64,000 bases of DNA from Reinekea blandensis MED297. GTDB taxonomy: Bacteria > Pseudomonadota > Gammaproteobacteria > Pseudomonadales > Natronospirillaceae. The position numbers and the translations under genes are program-made. Of this stretch, positions 35,517 to 44,329 are shown piece after piece; position 1 is the stretch's first letter, and each line of letters begins with the position of its first letter. The notes under the pieces were generated by a model that searched no databases, was not told the DNA's origin, and saw only the letters and a list, made by a program, of their open reading frames with translations. The DNA is taken from contig NZ_CH724154.1 in the NCBI RefSeq assembly GCF_000153185.1, positions 125,736-189,735 on the forward strand, in the 5' to 3' direction.

Positions 35517-36361
35517 ACAATTTCTCCTAAAAAGAATATTGGCGAATAAGCGCTCGCCAAGAAAAAGAAGATCGCCGTTACCACCACAAGTGCAACAAAA
35601 ACTGAAATGAGCTTCATTTGTTGCTCACTTTTCTCGAGAAGAACACGCATCTGAACCCGGAGCAACGCTTGCATTTCCACCGCAACTGACATCTCTGAAG
35701 CCTCAACCTCTTTCAGGTGATTGACCAGTTCCGACGAACGGTTTTCTTCTGGTTCGCCAGCCTCTGAAATCGGGAACTGCAAGATATCCATCACCTTCTT
35801 ATAAGATGTTCGAATACTCCTGAAAACCAAGTATTTAAAGACGAACCCATTTTCGATCCCCAGATCAAACCTGAACAACTTTCTCAGGTTATGCCCGATC
35901 ACTAATGACGCGATAAGTAGTATTGAAACAACAAGCACAATATAGCCCCAGTAATCTTGATACCAGCCTAGATGACGGGGAACCGAAAGCTCAAAATCAT
36001 TGAACGCGTTTAAGAATGTCGGAGCAACCTTCACTTGGTAGATCCCTACGACGATATAGAAAATAAAGGTAACATAGCTCAAATAAGCGACCACTCGCTT
36101 AAACCGTATTGGCTCTTCGAACTTTTCAACGAGATCAAATTCTTGATAGATGTTTAGGGTCGCAAGCGCTCGTTCTTTACTATCGATTAATGCAACCTTA
36201 TCGAGTATCTTCTTTGGCAGTGAACGCCGATGAAGCGGATCACCGTAATACGCACAGGACTCGCTTTTCTCCACTCTGCCAATACAATCAGAAACTGTTT
36301 CGTCCTCCCTGATTCCCGCAGCCACTTTCCGGCAGATGTACCCAAACCTTTCCCAAGTCAT
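35513..36361 (-). CDS. Divergent PilC/GspF-like membrane protein
   Basis: The 282-residue product has three or four hydrophobic helices, with [17 protein letters not shown] followed by VAPTF and a C-terminal [20 protein letters not shown] helix. This layout, and its coupling to a prepilin gene, suggest a remote T2SF/PilC-type platform protein, but the usual GE-G signatures are absent. ATG 36361 has AAGGAG 10 nt upstream; an earlier TTG is less likely. The gene is visibly richer in A+T than its neighbours, a sign of recent transfer. Confidence 0.6.
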   Translation of the reverse strand: MTWERFGYICRKVAAGIREDETVSDCIGRVEKSESCAYYGDPLHRRSLPKKILDKVALIDSKERALATLNIYQEFDLVEKFEEPIRFKRVVAYLSYVTFIFYIVVGIYQVKVAPTFLNAFNDFELSVPRHLGWYQDYWGYIVLVVSILLIASLVIGHNLRKLFRFDLGIENGFVFKYLVFRSIRTSYKKVMDILQFPISEAGEPEENRSSELVNHLKEVEASEMSVAVEMQALLRVQMRVLLEKSEQQMKLISVFVALVVVTAIFFFLASAYSPIFFLGEIV

Positions 36362-36497
36362 TAAAAGAACGCTCCTTGATATTAAATAGATTGTCTTGTG
36401 CAGCGGATGAGAGACCAAGCCCCTGCTTTCTGCAACCGGATCTATAATGCCATACCTGTACTACGCATAAAGGAGAATAAAAATCGAAAGTTAATGC

Positions 36498-37007
36498 TCA
36501 GGACGACAACGGCTTAGTGAAGTACAACGCGACATCGTCACCCATCACCACCGAGTCGCCATAGGTCAGAAACACACCGGCGACCGAGATGCCGCGCTTA
36601 TCAGGAATGTAGCCGCGACGACAATACAATGCCTGAGCCGGACCATAATCGGCGATCAATCCAACGCCAATGCCAACCACTTCATGTGTACGCGCCACCA
36701 CCGATTCAGCATGATCCAGTAGCTGCGTTGCGATGCCCTGCTGTTGAAATCGCTTTAAAACGTTTAAGTCCATAATTTCCGGAACCCCTTGCTCATAAAA
36801 AGGCGCATAGGGTGATGCCCACTTGACCGTCACATAACCAGCGACTTGGCCCTCGACTAACGCTACCCAGCAATCCCGCTCGCCGGCATTTTGCTCGATC
36901 ACGTATTGTCGGTACTGCTGCTCTGGCTTGCGCCAGCTTTGTTGCGCAAAGGCATCCGCGAGGATGGCACAATGCTCAAAGGATAGAGGTTCAATCGTCA
37001 GGTCCAT
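36498..37007 (-). CDS. GNAT-family N-acetyltransferase
   Basis: A 169-residue acetyltransferase with the acetyl-CoA loop RFQQQGIATQLLDHAE and the later YGPAQALYCRRGYIPD motif. The substrate is unknown. ATG 37007 is preceded by AAGGG; the upstream in-frame codon lacks a site. It stands alone. Confidence 0.85.
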   Translation of the reverse strand: MDLTIEPLSFEHCAILADAFAQQSWRKPEQQYRQYVIEQNAGERDCWVALVEGQVAGYVTVKWASPYAPFYEQGVPEIMDLNVLKRFQQQGIATQLLDHAESVVARTHEVVGIGVGLIADYGPAQALYCRRGYIPDKRGISVAGVFLTYGDSVVMGDDVALYFTKPLSS

Positions 37008-37086
37008 CTGCAGAGCCCTTTTAAAAGTGTACGTCTGGCACAACATGCGTGAGCCAGACGTTGATTACCGGAGTTCCATCCGGGGA

Positions 37087-37482
37087 TCAGTCGTGGGGGT
37101 TTTGCAAAAACTGCTTTGCATCCCCGCCAATCGTATACCAGTCGGGCTTATCGGCCACAAACTCGTGAAACGTTAACGGGACACCCAAGTCGACATCCAG
37201 ACAGTGAGCGTTAATCGGAAACGACGGTTGGTCGGACAGTACTTCGCCCAATGCCGTCCCACAAGCTGAGCAAAAATAACGGTCCAGTTCGTAAGGCGGT
37301 GCAGGTTTATAATGGTGAATCAAATCTTGGCCAGCCGTAAGTCGAAACGACTCAGCCTTGACGAACGCTAATGCACTGGCACCGAGTTTACGGCAACGGC
37401 TGCAATGGCACATACCCACCAGGGTTGGCTTTTCGCTGAGTTCGAACGTAACTGCGCCGCAGCAACAACTTCCTGTCATCAT
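37087..37482 (-). CDS. GFA-family zinc protein, second copy
   Basis: The 131-residue product has cysteine pairs in SCCCG, CHCSRCRK and CSACG, as expected for the GFA/Mss4-like fold. It is only distantly similar to the GFA protein at 25123-25563. No catalytic role can be assigned. It precedes the GNAT gene on the same strand with a 79-bp gap. Confidence 0.83.
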   Translation of the reverse strand: MMTGSCCCGAVTFELSEKPTLVGMCHCSRCRKLGASALAFVKAESFRLTAGQDLIHHYKPAPPYELDRYFCSACGTALGEVLSDQPSFPINAHCLDVDLGVPLTFHEFVADKPDWYTIGGDAKQFLQNPHD

Positions 37483-37661
37483 GGTTTGAGTTCCTTTTTA
37501 GCGATAGGGGGTCTAGTGTCCTGAGTCAGAAGTTCGCCTGGTTTCAGAGCTCATGGAAAGGTCGAATATAAGGCGCACTTCGCAGGAAATATTTTGATCT
37601 TTTCAAGCAGCGCAACATTACACAAAGACTGTATGCATATCCAGACCTGTCAAAAAAACCA

Positions 37662-38501
37662 TTAACGACTTTCAATCGAAACGATGTCAGCTTTCCAGTA
37701 CAGCTGCGTCGAATCGTTAATCCGCCAGCCTACGTGACCTGACATGGGAATCAGTACGTCGTTATGATGTTTATAGTTCCATAATTGCCCTTGCCAAGGC
37801 GTCAGGATCAAACGGCCATCCACATCGCGATAACGTGTCGCATCCATTTGCGTGATCAGACCCGTATCGTCAAAGGTAAACACTACAGAAACAGACGTAT
37901 CATCATCCGTTAAGGTCGCTCTGGCCTGCGACGCATTGATGCCCTGCCAACGAAGAGAGGCGCTGGGCAACAGCCGATACGGATACCAGGGGGCTTCGGC
38001 CAGGTATCGCATCAACTCGCCTTCGTTTAACTCATCACTCGCTGAGGCCGACATGACCGGGATCCCACCAAACAATCGGGCTCTCAGCAGCCCTTGCCCA
38101 TCCACATAGGCATCGTGAACATGAGCCGTCATCAGCGGTGCCATCGTAATCCTTGCATCCCAGACGAACCCGGCTCCCTGAATCTGGATGGTCTGTTCTG
38201 ATGCCATCGGTCGCCAATTAGGTTGCGCATCGGATCCCATGTTGAACTCACCCTCATGACGGATGACCACCTGCTCGGGCCACGGCGCGTTGCGCTTCAG
38301 CACCATCGAAAAATACCGTTGAACGGGCTCCGGCAACGCCGTAAAAGACGGGGAATCATCCACTATGGCCGGGCTGTTTTCATTCGAAGCGCGCATCTGC
38401 TCAATCAGCTCGGCCGTCGAAAGTCGCCAGTGCAGTTTCCCACCAAGAATCACCAGCACCACCAGTATCAGCAACCCAAACACAAATGACAGCACTTTCA
38501 T
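37662..38501 (-). CDS. DUF6544-family protein with N-terminal membrane anchor
   Basis: The 279-residue product has a membrane segment at about 4-24 and an extracytoplasmic beta-rich domain containing LPEPVQRYF, WPEQVVIRHEGEF and the WYPYRLLPS stretch typical of DUF6544 proteins. Function unknown. GGAGGGG lies just before ATG 38501. Confidence 0.75.
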   Translation of the reverse strand: MKVLSFVFGLLILVVLVILGGKLHWRLSTAELIEQMRASNENSPAIVDDSPSFTALPEPVQRYFSMVLKRNAPWPEQVVIRHEGEFNMGSDAQPNWRPMASEQTIQIQGAGFVWDARITMAPLMTAHVHDAYVDGQGLLRARLFGGIPVMSASASDELNEGELMRYLAEAPWYPYRLLPSASLRWQGINASQARATLTDDDTSVSVVFTFDDTGLITQMDATRYRDVDGRLILTPWQGQLWNYKHHNDVLIPMSGHVGWRINDSTQLYWKADIVSIESR

Positions 38502-38695
38502 GACCCCTCCCTGTTTAATCACAAAGGCACTGCCTTAAACCATGAAAGACGAGTGCCCGATCACCCCGCCATTTTTGGACGGACAACTGAGCGATACAAT
38601 CGCTAATCCATGACAATGCGAACGCGCGACAAGTCTCGGTTGAAAAAAGACCACAGGCACTTGCATTGCGCAGTCAAACTGTTCTCGGCAGACAA

Positions 38696-38726
38696 AAAAA
38701 ACGCCGGCATTACGCCGGCGTTTTTT
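38696..38726. terminator. Strong bidirectional terminator
   Basis: A perfect 13-bp stem (AAAAAACGCCGGC and complement) with a 5-nt loop, lying just after the bacterioferritin operon on the minus strand. The A- and T-runs allow both directions. Confidence 0.88.
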
Positions 38727-38754
38727 GAAGGGCATTTGCTGAGCTGGATGATGG

Positions 38755-39222
38755 TTACATCTGCGATTGGATGTAATTTTGCAAACCAACCCGTTTGATC
38801 AGACCGAGTTGTTTCTCCAGCCACCAGGCGTGATCCACTTCGGTATCATCCAAGAGCTTCTCGAGGATTTCACGGCTGACAAAATCTTCTTCCTGTTCGC
38901 ACAGTTTAATCGCCTCGACCAACGCTTGCTGAACTTCGTACTCAACTTTCAGATCGTTCTCCAGCATTTCCGGCACATCTTTGCCAATACGCAGCGGTAT
39001 CCGGGTGGCCATGTCCGGTGAACCTTCCAGAAACAGCATGCGTTCAATCAACGCCTTGGCATGACCTTTCTCATCATCAAACTCGTGCGCAATGCGCTCA
39101 TACAGTTTTGAAAGACCCCAGTCCGCGTACATTTCTGAGTGAATGAAATACTGGTCCATCGCGGTGAGTTCGAGTGCCAGCAGACCATTCAATGCGTCAA
39201 TGACTTTTTGTTTACCTTGCAT
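38755..39222 (-). CDS. bfr: Bacterioferritin, ferroxidase-type subunit without heme ligand
   Basis: The 155-residue four-helix protein keeps all di-iron ligands: Glu18, Glu51, His54, Glu94, Glu128 and His131 (ExxH). The heme-binding methionine expected at position 52 is Lys (EKGH at 51-54), so this subunit should oxidise iron but not bind heme by itself. It is second in a two-gene operon, 11 bp after the partner below, which has the opposite defect. Confidence 0.93.
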   Translation of the reverse strand: MQGKQKVIDALNGLLALELTAMDQYFIHSEMYADWGLSKLYERIAHEFDDEKGHAKALIERMLFLEGSPDMATRIPLRIGKDVPEMLENDLKVEYEVQQALVEAIKLCEQEEDFVSREILEKLLDDTEVDHAWWLEKQLGLIKRVGLQNYIQSQM

Positions 39223-39233
39223 GGTTCTGCTCC

Positions 39234-39710
39234 TTAATCGTCGTCGTGCATCTGCGATTGCAGATAATTCTGAATGCCGGTTTTATCGATCAGGTATTCC
39301 TGCGCTTCAAGCCAATCGACATGCTCTTCTTCATCGGCCAGCAAGTCTTCCAGAATGTCGCGCGTGACGAAATCACCGGCCTTTTCACAAGCGGCTATGG
39401 ATTCTTTTAACAGCGTGACTTGTTCGAGTTCAAGCTTGAGGTCGCTGGCCAGCATTTCCTCGGTGTGTTCACCAATGTTCAGTTTTCCAAGCGCCTGTAA
39501 GTTTGGCAGCCCTTCCAGAAACAGAATGCGTTCGATCAAAGCATCCGCCTGTTTCATATCCTTGATGGATTTTTTATAGGCCTTTTCATTGAGGCGTTCC
39601 AGCCCCCAGTTTTTAAACATGCGAGCATGCAGAAAGTACTGATTAATCGATGTCAGCTCGACCATCAACACTTTATTGAGATAGGCAATGATGCCGGTAT
39701 CACCTTGCAT
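39234..39710 (-). CDS. bfr: Bacterioferritin, heme-type subunit with altered ferroxidase centre
   Basis: The 158-residue product keeps Met52, the heme ligand, but the ferroxidase residues at 51 and 54 are Asp and Gln (DMKQ) instead of Glu and His; Glu18, Glu94, Glu127 and His130 remain. Overall it resembles E. coli Bfr more closely than its partner ([21 protein letters not shown]). ATG 39710 has AAGGA 7 nt upstream. It is first in the operon. Assembly of the two into a mixed 24-mer, as in Neisseria, is likely. Confidence 0.93.
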   Translation of the reverse strand: MQGDTGIIAYLNKVLMVELTSINQYFLHARMFKNWGLERLNEKAYKKSIKDMKQADALIERILFLEGLPNLQALGKLNIGEHTEEMLASDLKLELEQVTLLKESIAACEKAGDFVTRDILEDLLADEEEHVDWLEAQEYLIDKTGIQNYLQSQMHDDD

Positions 39711-39864
39711 AAGGCGGTCCTTGGTTGCGTTGGAGAATTCAGGACACAAACCTAGTTGAACGGCCGATAAAGATCAAAAAAATCAGACGCTTTATTGATT
39801 TCTCAAACTTCTTCGTATTTGCCAATGTTTCTCATTCCCAATAGTCCGCTTCGCGCTCACACCA

Positions 39865-40311
39865 TCAGTGCAGAACCGCCGGCCGGGGTTGGTGAACGGA
39901 CGACAGCAGTGAAGACAGCCAGAACTCCACAACGCAGATGGGGTGCTCTGCAATGTCTTTAAGCGGTCGAACTAACCAGCCAACATTGTCGACGGTGGAC
40001 AACTGTTTCAGCCGGCGTTCAGCCTGCTCGATAAAGGGAGCCAGGTCAGAAAAGAAACCGGCCTTGCGTAACGCAAACAGCATTTCCATGCCGGTACGAA
40101 TGTAATGGTCGATATCGTTCTGTTCCGGTGCGGTTTTGTCGAGCGCGATGTCCGCCGCGTCCAAGGCATTGCCATAATACAGCAATGCCGAGTCGTATTG
40201 CCGGGTAGACACCAGACGTCGCGCGCGGTCAATCGCCTGAGCAAAAAAACGTTGTCGATGTTCCTCGCTTTTCAGCAACATCTGATGACAGTCATCACAT
40301 ACGAATTTCAT
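39865..40311 (-). CDS. Hypothetical helical protein after hmuV
   Basis: The 148-residue product starts MKFVCDDCHQML, with a CxxCH motif but no signal peptide, so it is unlikely to be a cytochrome. The rest is helical with a TPR-like rhythm (YDSALLYYGNALDAADIAL). No family recognised. It lies 48 bp after hmuV on the same strand and may be the last gene of the heme uptake operon. A metal or heme-binding role is conjecture. Confidence 0.6.
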   Translation of the reverse strand: MKFVCDDCHQMLLKSEEHRQRFFAQAIDRARRLVSTRQYDSALLYYGNALDAADIALDKTAPEQNDIDHYIRTGMEMLFALRKAGFFSDLAPFIEQAERRLKQLSTVDNVGWLVRPLKDIAEHPICVVEFWLSSLLSSVHQPRPAVLH

Positions 40312-40359
40312 GATTCCGGAATCCCCCTTTCACATGTTCAGGAATAACAATGATCAACT

Positions 40360-41127
40360 TCAAAGCAAAGCAAAATGGTGTTGCCGCGTGGTGACTTTTT
40401 CTGGCCGGTAGTGCCAGTATTGCTCAACCGTCTCCGGCGTTAATACGGCATCCGCCGCGCCCACCTGTTGTAAGTGCCCATGGTTCAGGACCCAGACGCC
40501 CTGACCATAACGACAGGCCAGATTCAGATCGTGCAGCACCGCCAGTAAGGTAAAGTCTCGGTGCACCCGCAAGTCGTTCAGCGTTTGCATCAACAGATGT
40601 TGATGCCCGAGGTCCTGCGCGGACGTAGGTTCATCCAGCAGCAATAAGGGTGGCCGCTCAGCCTGCGACAACTGAACCAACACCCGGGCCAGTTGCACGC
40701 GCTGTTTCTCACCACCCGATAGCCGTGTGTAGGGCTGCTCTGCCAGATGACCGACATCGGTATCGTGCATGGCACGCCGAACCAACTGAGCGATCTGACG
40801 TTTGCGCATCGATAAAGGAATGGCGCCGATGGCGACAACTTCTTCTGCGGTAAACGGAAAACCAACCTGACTGGATTGCGGCAGCACCCCCAGATGGCGG
40901 GCTCGTTCCAGACGATTCCATGCCGTCAGGGGTTTGCCGTGAAAGCAAATCTGCCCGGCCGTTGGCACCGTTTCACCGCTGATGATTTTCAACAGGCTCG
41001 ACTTGCCCGCACCGTTTGGTCCGAGAACCGCAACCGTGTCGCCCTGGGTCAACACGGCTTCCCGAACATCGAGAATGCAGCGCCCGTTTCGATGCAACGA
41101 CACATCGTTCAAAGTCAGAATGCTCAC
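40360..41127 (-). CDS. hmuV: Hemin ABC transporter ATPase
   Basis: A 255-residue ATPase with Walker A GPNGAGKSS at about 36-44, LSGGEKQRVQLARVL signature, Walker B LLLLDEPTSAQD and HDLNLA switch, all in the form usual for HmuV. It energises heme import across the inner membrane. Its ATG overlaps the hmuU stop by 4 nt. Confidence 0.93.
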   Translation of the reverse strand: MSILTLNDVSLHRNGRCILDVREAVLTQGDTVAVLGPNGAGKSSLLKIISGETVPTAGQICFHGKPLTAWNRLERARHLGVLPQSSQVGFPFTAEEVVAIGAIPLSMRKRQIAQLVRRAMHDTDVGHLAEQPYTRLSGGEKQRVQLARVLVQLSQAERPPLLLLDEPTSAQDLGHQHLLMQTLNDLRVHRDFTLLAVLHDLNLACRYGQGVWVLNHGHLQQVGAADAVLTPETVEQYWHYRPEKVTTRQHHFALL

Positions 41128-42152
41128 AGCAGGTGTCTCCGTTGTTTGATCAATAAAACGGTGAAAAACGGCGCGCCAATCAAAGCGGTCATCAAGCCGA
41201 CCGGCAGCTCCGCTGGCGCCATCAATATCCGAGCCGCGACATCGGCCATCATCAATAACCCGGCTCCCAGCAGCGCGGACAATGGCAACAGAATCCGATG
41301 ATCCGGACCGACCAACATGCGCACCAGGTGAGGCACCACCAGACCCAGAAACCCAATGACGCCGGTAATGGATACACTGACACCGACACCAATGGCGGCA
41401 ACAACAATCATGCGCAGCTTTAACCGCTCCACATCGATCCCCGTGTGTCGGGCTTCAGGCTCACCAATGAGCAAAGCGTTTAACTGACCGGCATCGCGTT
41501 GTGCCGCCACCAAGGTGATCACCAACGTCGCCAGCGCCAATCCGGCGAGAGGAAAACTGGCCCCGTTCAGAGTTCCCATTCCCCACAAAGAAAGATCCCG
41601 CAGCGTCTGATCATCGGCGATGTAGGTCAGAAATCCGATGGCAGCGCCAGCAAAGGCGGCGATGGCCACGCCGGCCAACAACAGAATGACGACTGACGTT
41701 CCCTGAGACGACTGCGCCAATCGATACACCAGCAAGGTGGTCAACAGGCCGCCTAAAAACGCCGCAATGGGCGTGGCTACCGCCGCGACCGACATGGGCA
41801 GCAGCACAATGGACAGGGCCGCCCCCAGCCCGGCGCCGGTCGAGACACCAATGATGCCGGGGTCGGCCAATGGGTTACGAAACAGCCCCTGAGTGATCGC
41901 ACCGCACACACTGAGTAAGGCCCCAATGGCCATCGCCAACAGTGTTCTCGGCATCCTCAGTTCCCAGACCACCGCCTGCTGAAACGACTTCAAACTGGTC
42001 AGTGAGCTGCCCCAAATACCATCCCAGATGGCGAGCAGACTCTGACCGGCCGGCAACGTCATGGCGCCGCGCGTTACCGATAAGCCGGCGCTGAGAATCA
42101 GCACCACAATCAACGCCGGATAAAGCTGGCTGTGCGAAACGGTTCGTTTCAT
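41124..42152 (-). CDS. hmuU: Hemin ABC transporter permease
   Basis: The 342-residue FecCD-family permease has about ten helices. RMPRTLLAMAIGALLSVCGAI-type start (key words RMPRTLL and GAITQGLFRNPLADP) and GVIGFLGLVVPHLVRML are strongly HmuU-like. It forms the heme channel with hmuV and hmuT. It sits 16 bp after hmuT. Confidence 0.93.
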   Translation of the reverse strand: MKRTVSHSQLYPALIVVLILSAGLSVTRGAMTLPAGQSLLAIWDGIWGSSLTSLKSFQQAVVWELRMPRTLLAMAIGALLSVCGAITQGLFRNPLADPGIIGVSTGAGLGAALSIVLLPMSVAAVATPIAAFLGGLLTTLLVYRLAQSSQGTSVVILLLAGVAIAAFAGAAIGFLTYIADDQTLRDLSLWGMGTLNGASFPLAGLALATLVITLVAAQRDAGQLNALLIGEPEARHTGIDVERLKLRMIVVAAIGVGVSVSITGVIGFLGLVVPHLVRMLVGPDHRILLPLSALLGAGLLMMADVAARILMAPAELPVGLMTALIGAPFFTVLLIKQRRHLL

Positions 42153-42168
42153 TCCGAGTCTCCGCCGC

Positions 42169-43011
42169 TTAATACACGAGTTGACTCAACCGATGCGCCT
42201 CACGCACCACACCCAGGCTGACACCGGCCACCATCTTGCCGGCATCAACGGTCAGTATCCGTTGGTTCTGATAGGCGCGCGCGTGCTCAAGTAAGGGATG
42301 CTGACTGACTAAATCAGCAGCGGCATCCGCCTGTGAACTTTCACTGCCAACCAGGATGACATCCGGATCCAGCTCCAGCAGCGCTTCCATGGAAACCGTC
42401 TTATAGCCGCCGTACTGAGTGATGTTGTCACCGCCGAGTAATTGGATCAGCGCGTCACCGGTGGTCCCTGAACCGGCCTGGGACAATCCCCGCGTACTCA
42501 TGTTCAACAAAAACACCATACGCGGTTTGGCGTCGCCGGCAGTCTCCTGTATCGCACTGAGCTCACGACGCACCTGCGCCACCATCTCGGCCGCTTCGCT
42601 GGTTCGTGACAGCTGCTCACCCAGATCGGCAATGTTCACGATCAGTTCTTCGGCGTTGCTGGCCGCAGGCAACTGCACCAAAGACACCCCGGTTCTCGTC
42701 AATGTCTCAACAACGGGAGCCGGTCCCATGTGGGTCGAGCCGATCACCAAGGTTGGCTCGGTACTTAAGACGCCCTCAGCCGATAAGGCCCGATGGTAGC
42801 CAAGATCGGGCAGTCCACGCTCACCAACTAAGGACTGGCTGGTGACATCAACCGCTACCAGGGCATCGGCCAAACCGAACCCCATCAGTATTTCTGTGGC
42901 ATTGGCATCCACGCTGGCAATGCGTGACGTGTCAGTCGGCTCCGCCAATACCGGCAGGCTCAGACTCAGAGACAGAAGGCTGGTCAGGGTCAGGCCGCTT
43001 ATCGATTTCAT
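42169..43011 (-). CDS. hmuT: Periplasmic hemin-binding protein
   Basis: A 280-residue binding protein with a signal peptide (cut near residue 23) and the HmuT pattern GYHRALSAEGVLSTEP, whose Tyr is the expected heme ligand, plus LLELDPDVILVG. It carries heme from the outer-membrane receptor to hmuUV. It begins the minus-strand hmuTUV operon, divergent from hutX across a Fur box. Confidence 0.92.
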   Translation of the reverse strand: MKSISGLTLTSLLSLSLSLPVLAEPTDTSRIASVDANATEILMGFGLADALVAVDVTSQSLVGERGLPDLGYHRALSAEGVLSTEPTLVIGSTHMGPAPVVETLTRTGVSLVQLPAASNAEELIVNIADLGEQLSRTSEAAEMVAQVRRELSAIQETAGDAKPRMVFLLNMSTRGLSQAGSGTTGDALIQLLGGDNITQYGGYKTVSMEALLELDPDVILVGSESSQADAAADLVSQHPLLEHARAYQNQRILTVDAGKMVAGVSLGVVREAHRLSQLVY

Positions 43012-43076
43012 GGGTGTACTCTCTTTTTTTTGATGTTGTTGTCGAAAAGAGTACCCGAATTGTCGAACTTTTCAAT

Positions 43077-43095
43077 GAGAATAATTATCGTTTAC
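43077..43095. promoter_or_regulatory. Fur box between divergent hmuT and hutX
   Basis: GAGAATAATTATCGTTTAC matches the Fur consensus at 13 of 19 and continues leftward as AAT. A second AT-rich Fur-like patch follows at 43097-43110. It can control both directions. Confidence 0.7.
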
Positions 43096-43142
43096 AAATA
43101 AGAATGATTGATGTTAGTGTTTAAAAAGATCAAACGACAGTG

Positions 43143-43553
43143 ATGCATATGACGACCATCGACACCACACAATCAACGACATTACCCGGCGCTCAAGCTG
43201 AGTCCCTTCTTAAACAGATCGCCGGTTGGGGACCGGTCACAACCATCGTGATCCACCTCGGCAGCGTGTTTGAGTTTAAAGGACCGTTTCCGGACGGTTC
43301 CGTCGGTCACGGGTTTTATAACCTCAACGGTCCGGTACCCGGCTTCCATGGTCACCTGAACCTTGGCGACGTTGATCACATCGCTTTTCAGACCAAGCCA
43401 CACCGAGGTCGTGAAAGTTACGCGCTGGTGTTCAACAACCGCAATGGCGACACCATTTTTAAAATTTTTCTTGGCCGGGATGACCAGGGTGAGCTGCTCG
43501 CTCATCAGAAGGCGGCGTTTTTTGAACTTATGCAAGACGAGAACTCACAATGA
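43143..43553 (+). CDS. hutX: Cytosolic heme carrier HutX
   Basis: The 136-residue product has the HutX/HuvX fold pattern: WGPVTTIVIHLGSVFEFKG (key words WGPV and FEFKGPFP), FHGHLNLGDVDHIAF and FKIFLGRD. In Vibrio it binds imported heme and hands it to HutZ. ATG 43143 and 43149 are both possible; neither has a strong ribosome site. Its stop overlaps the hutZ start by 4 nt. Confidence 0.9.
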   Translation: MHMTTIDTTQSTTLPGAQAESLLKQIAGWGPVTTIVIHLGSVFEFKGPFPDGSVGHGFYNLNGPVPGFHGHLNLGDVDHIAFQTKPHRGRESYALVFNNRNGDTIFKIFLGRDDQGELLAHQKAAFFELMQDENSQ

Positions 43554-44098
43554 AAAACCAGGCACTGGAAAATCGACTGCAAACCGAAATCCGCGATCAC
43601 ATCGCCTCACGGCGAACGCTGCAACTGGCCAGCCTCAGTGAGGAATATGGCCCCTACGCGTCTTATGCACCGTTTGCTTTCGACGATGATGGCTTTTACA
43701 TCCTGATCAGTGAGATTGCCATACACGGGCGCAATCTGGTTGATCATCCTGATGCGTCGGTGTTGATCATTGAAGATGAAGACACCGCCGCTGAACTGTT
43801 CGCCCGTAAGCGCGTCAGTTACCGGGTTCAAGCCGAGCACATCAATGAAGACGATGACCGTTGGCAATCGGGCGTCAACGCATTGAGCGATCGACACGGT
43901 GATCGTATTCGGCACCTGTCTGAACTCAGCGATTTCAAACTGTTCCGATTACGCTCTAAAGGCGGCCGATACGTCAAAGGGTTCGGTAAGGCCTACACCC
44001 TCGCGGCGGGTTCACTGACCGGGGAAAGCCTGCAGCATCTTCGTGATGGGCACAAACGTAAAGACACCGAACAGCGCGCCGAACCCGTTCGCGCCTGA
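43550..44098 (+). CDS. hutZ: Heme utilisation protein HutZ/HugZ
   Basis: The 182-residue protein belongs to the split-barrel pyridoxamine-oxidase-like heme oxygenases. ASYAPFAFDDDGFYILIS and the ISELAIHGRNL-type segment are typical, and GGRYVKGFGKAY with a later His-rich HLRDGHKRK matches the heme-binding end of HutZ. It degrades heme to release iron. Coupled to hutX. Confidence 0.9.
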   Translation: MKNQALENRLQTEIRDHIASRRTLQLASLSEEYGPYASYAPFAFDDDGFYILISEIAIHGRNLVDHPDASVLIIEDEDTAAELFARKRVSYRVQAEHINEDDDRWQSGVNALSDRHGDRIRHLSELSDFKLFRLRSKGGRYVKGFGKAYTLAAGSLTGESLQHLRDGHKRKDTEQRAEPVRA

Positions 44099-44111
44099 CG
44101 ATTTCCAATCG

Positions 44112-44144
44112 CTGCAGACTGACTCTCTCCAGCCTGCAGTTTTT
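44112..44144 (+). terminator. Possible terminator after hutZ
   Basis: CTGCAG at 44112 pairs with CTGCAG at 44134 around a 16-nt loop and is followed by five Ts. The stem is short. Confidence 0.45.
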
Positions 44145-44329
44145 GTACAGTCAGCAACCCGGAGGGTAACAGCGGAAGACAACATTTAAGGATCACGGCC
44201 CGATTCAAAATCTGCGGTTCCTGTTCAGGATCTCCAAGTCTCAAGGCGGATTATTCGCAGATTTTAACTTGTTGTTTTTCGTTGTTGCGCAGTCCTCCGG
44301 TTGCTGACTCTTTTTCCGGATTCCAGATT

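Noticed and set aside
39823..39835. AATGTTTCTCATT before the bacterioferritin operon as a Fur box
   Set aside because: Only one half-site is convincing, and bacterioferritin genes are often not repressed directly by Fur.
39865..40311. CxxCH near the N-terminus read as a c-type cytochrome
   Set aside because: There is no export signal, and the rest of the protein is not cytochrome-like.
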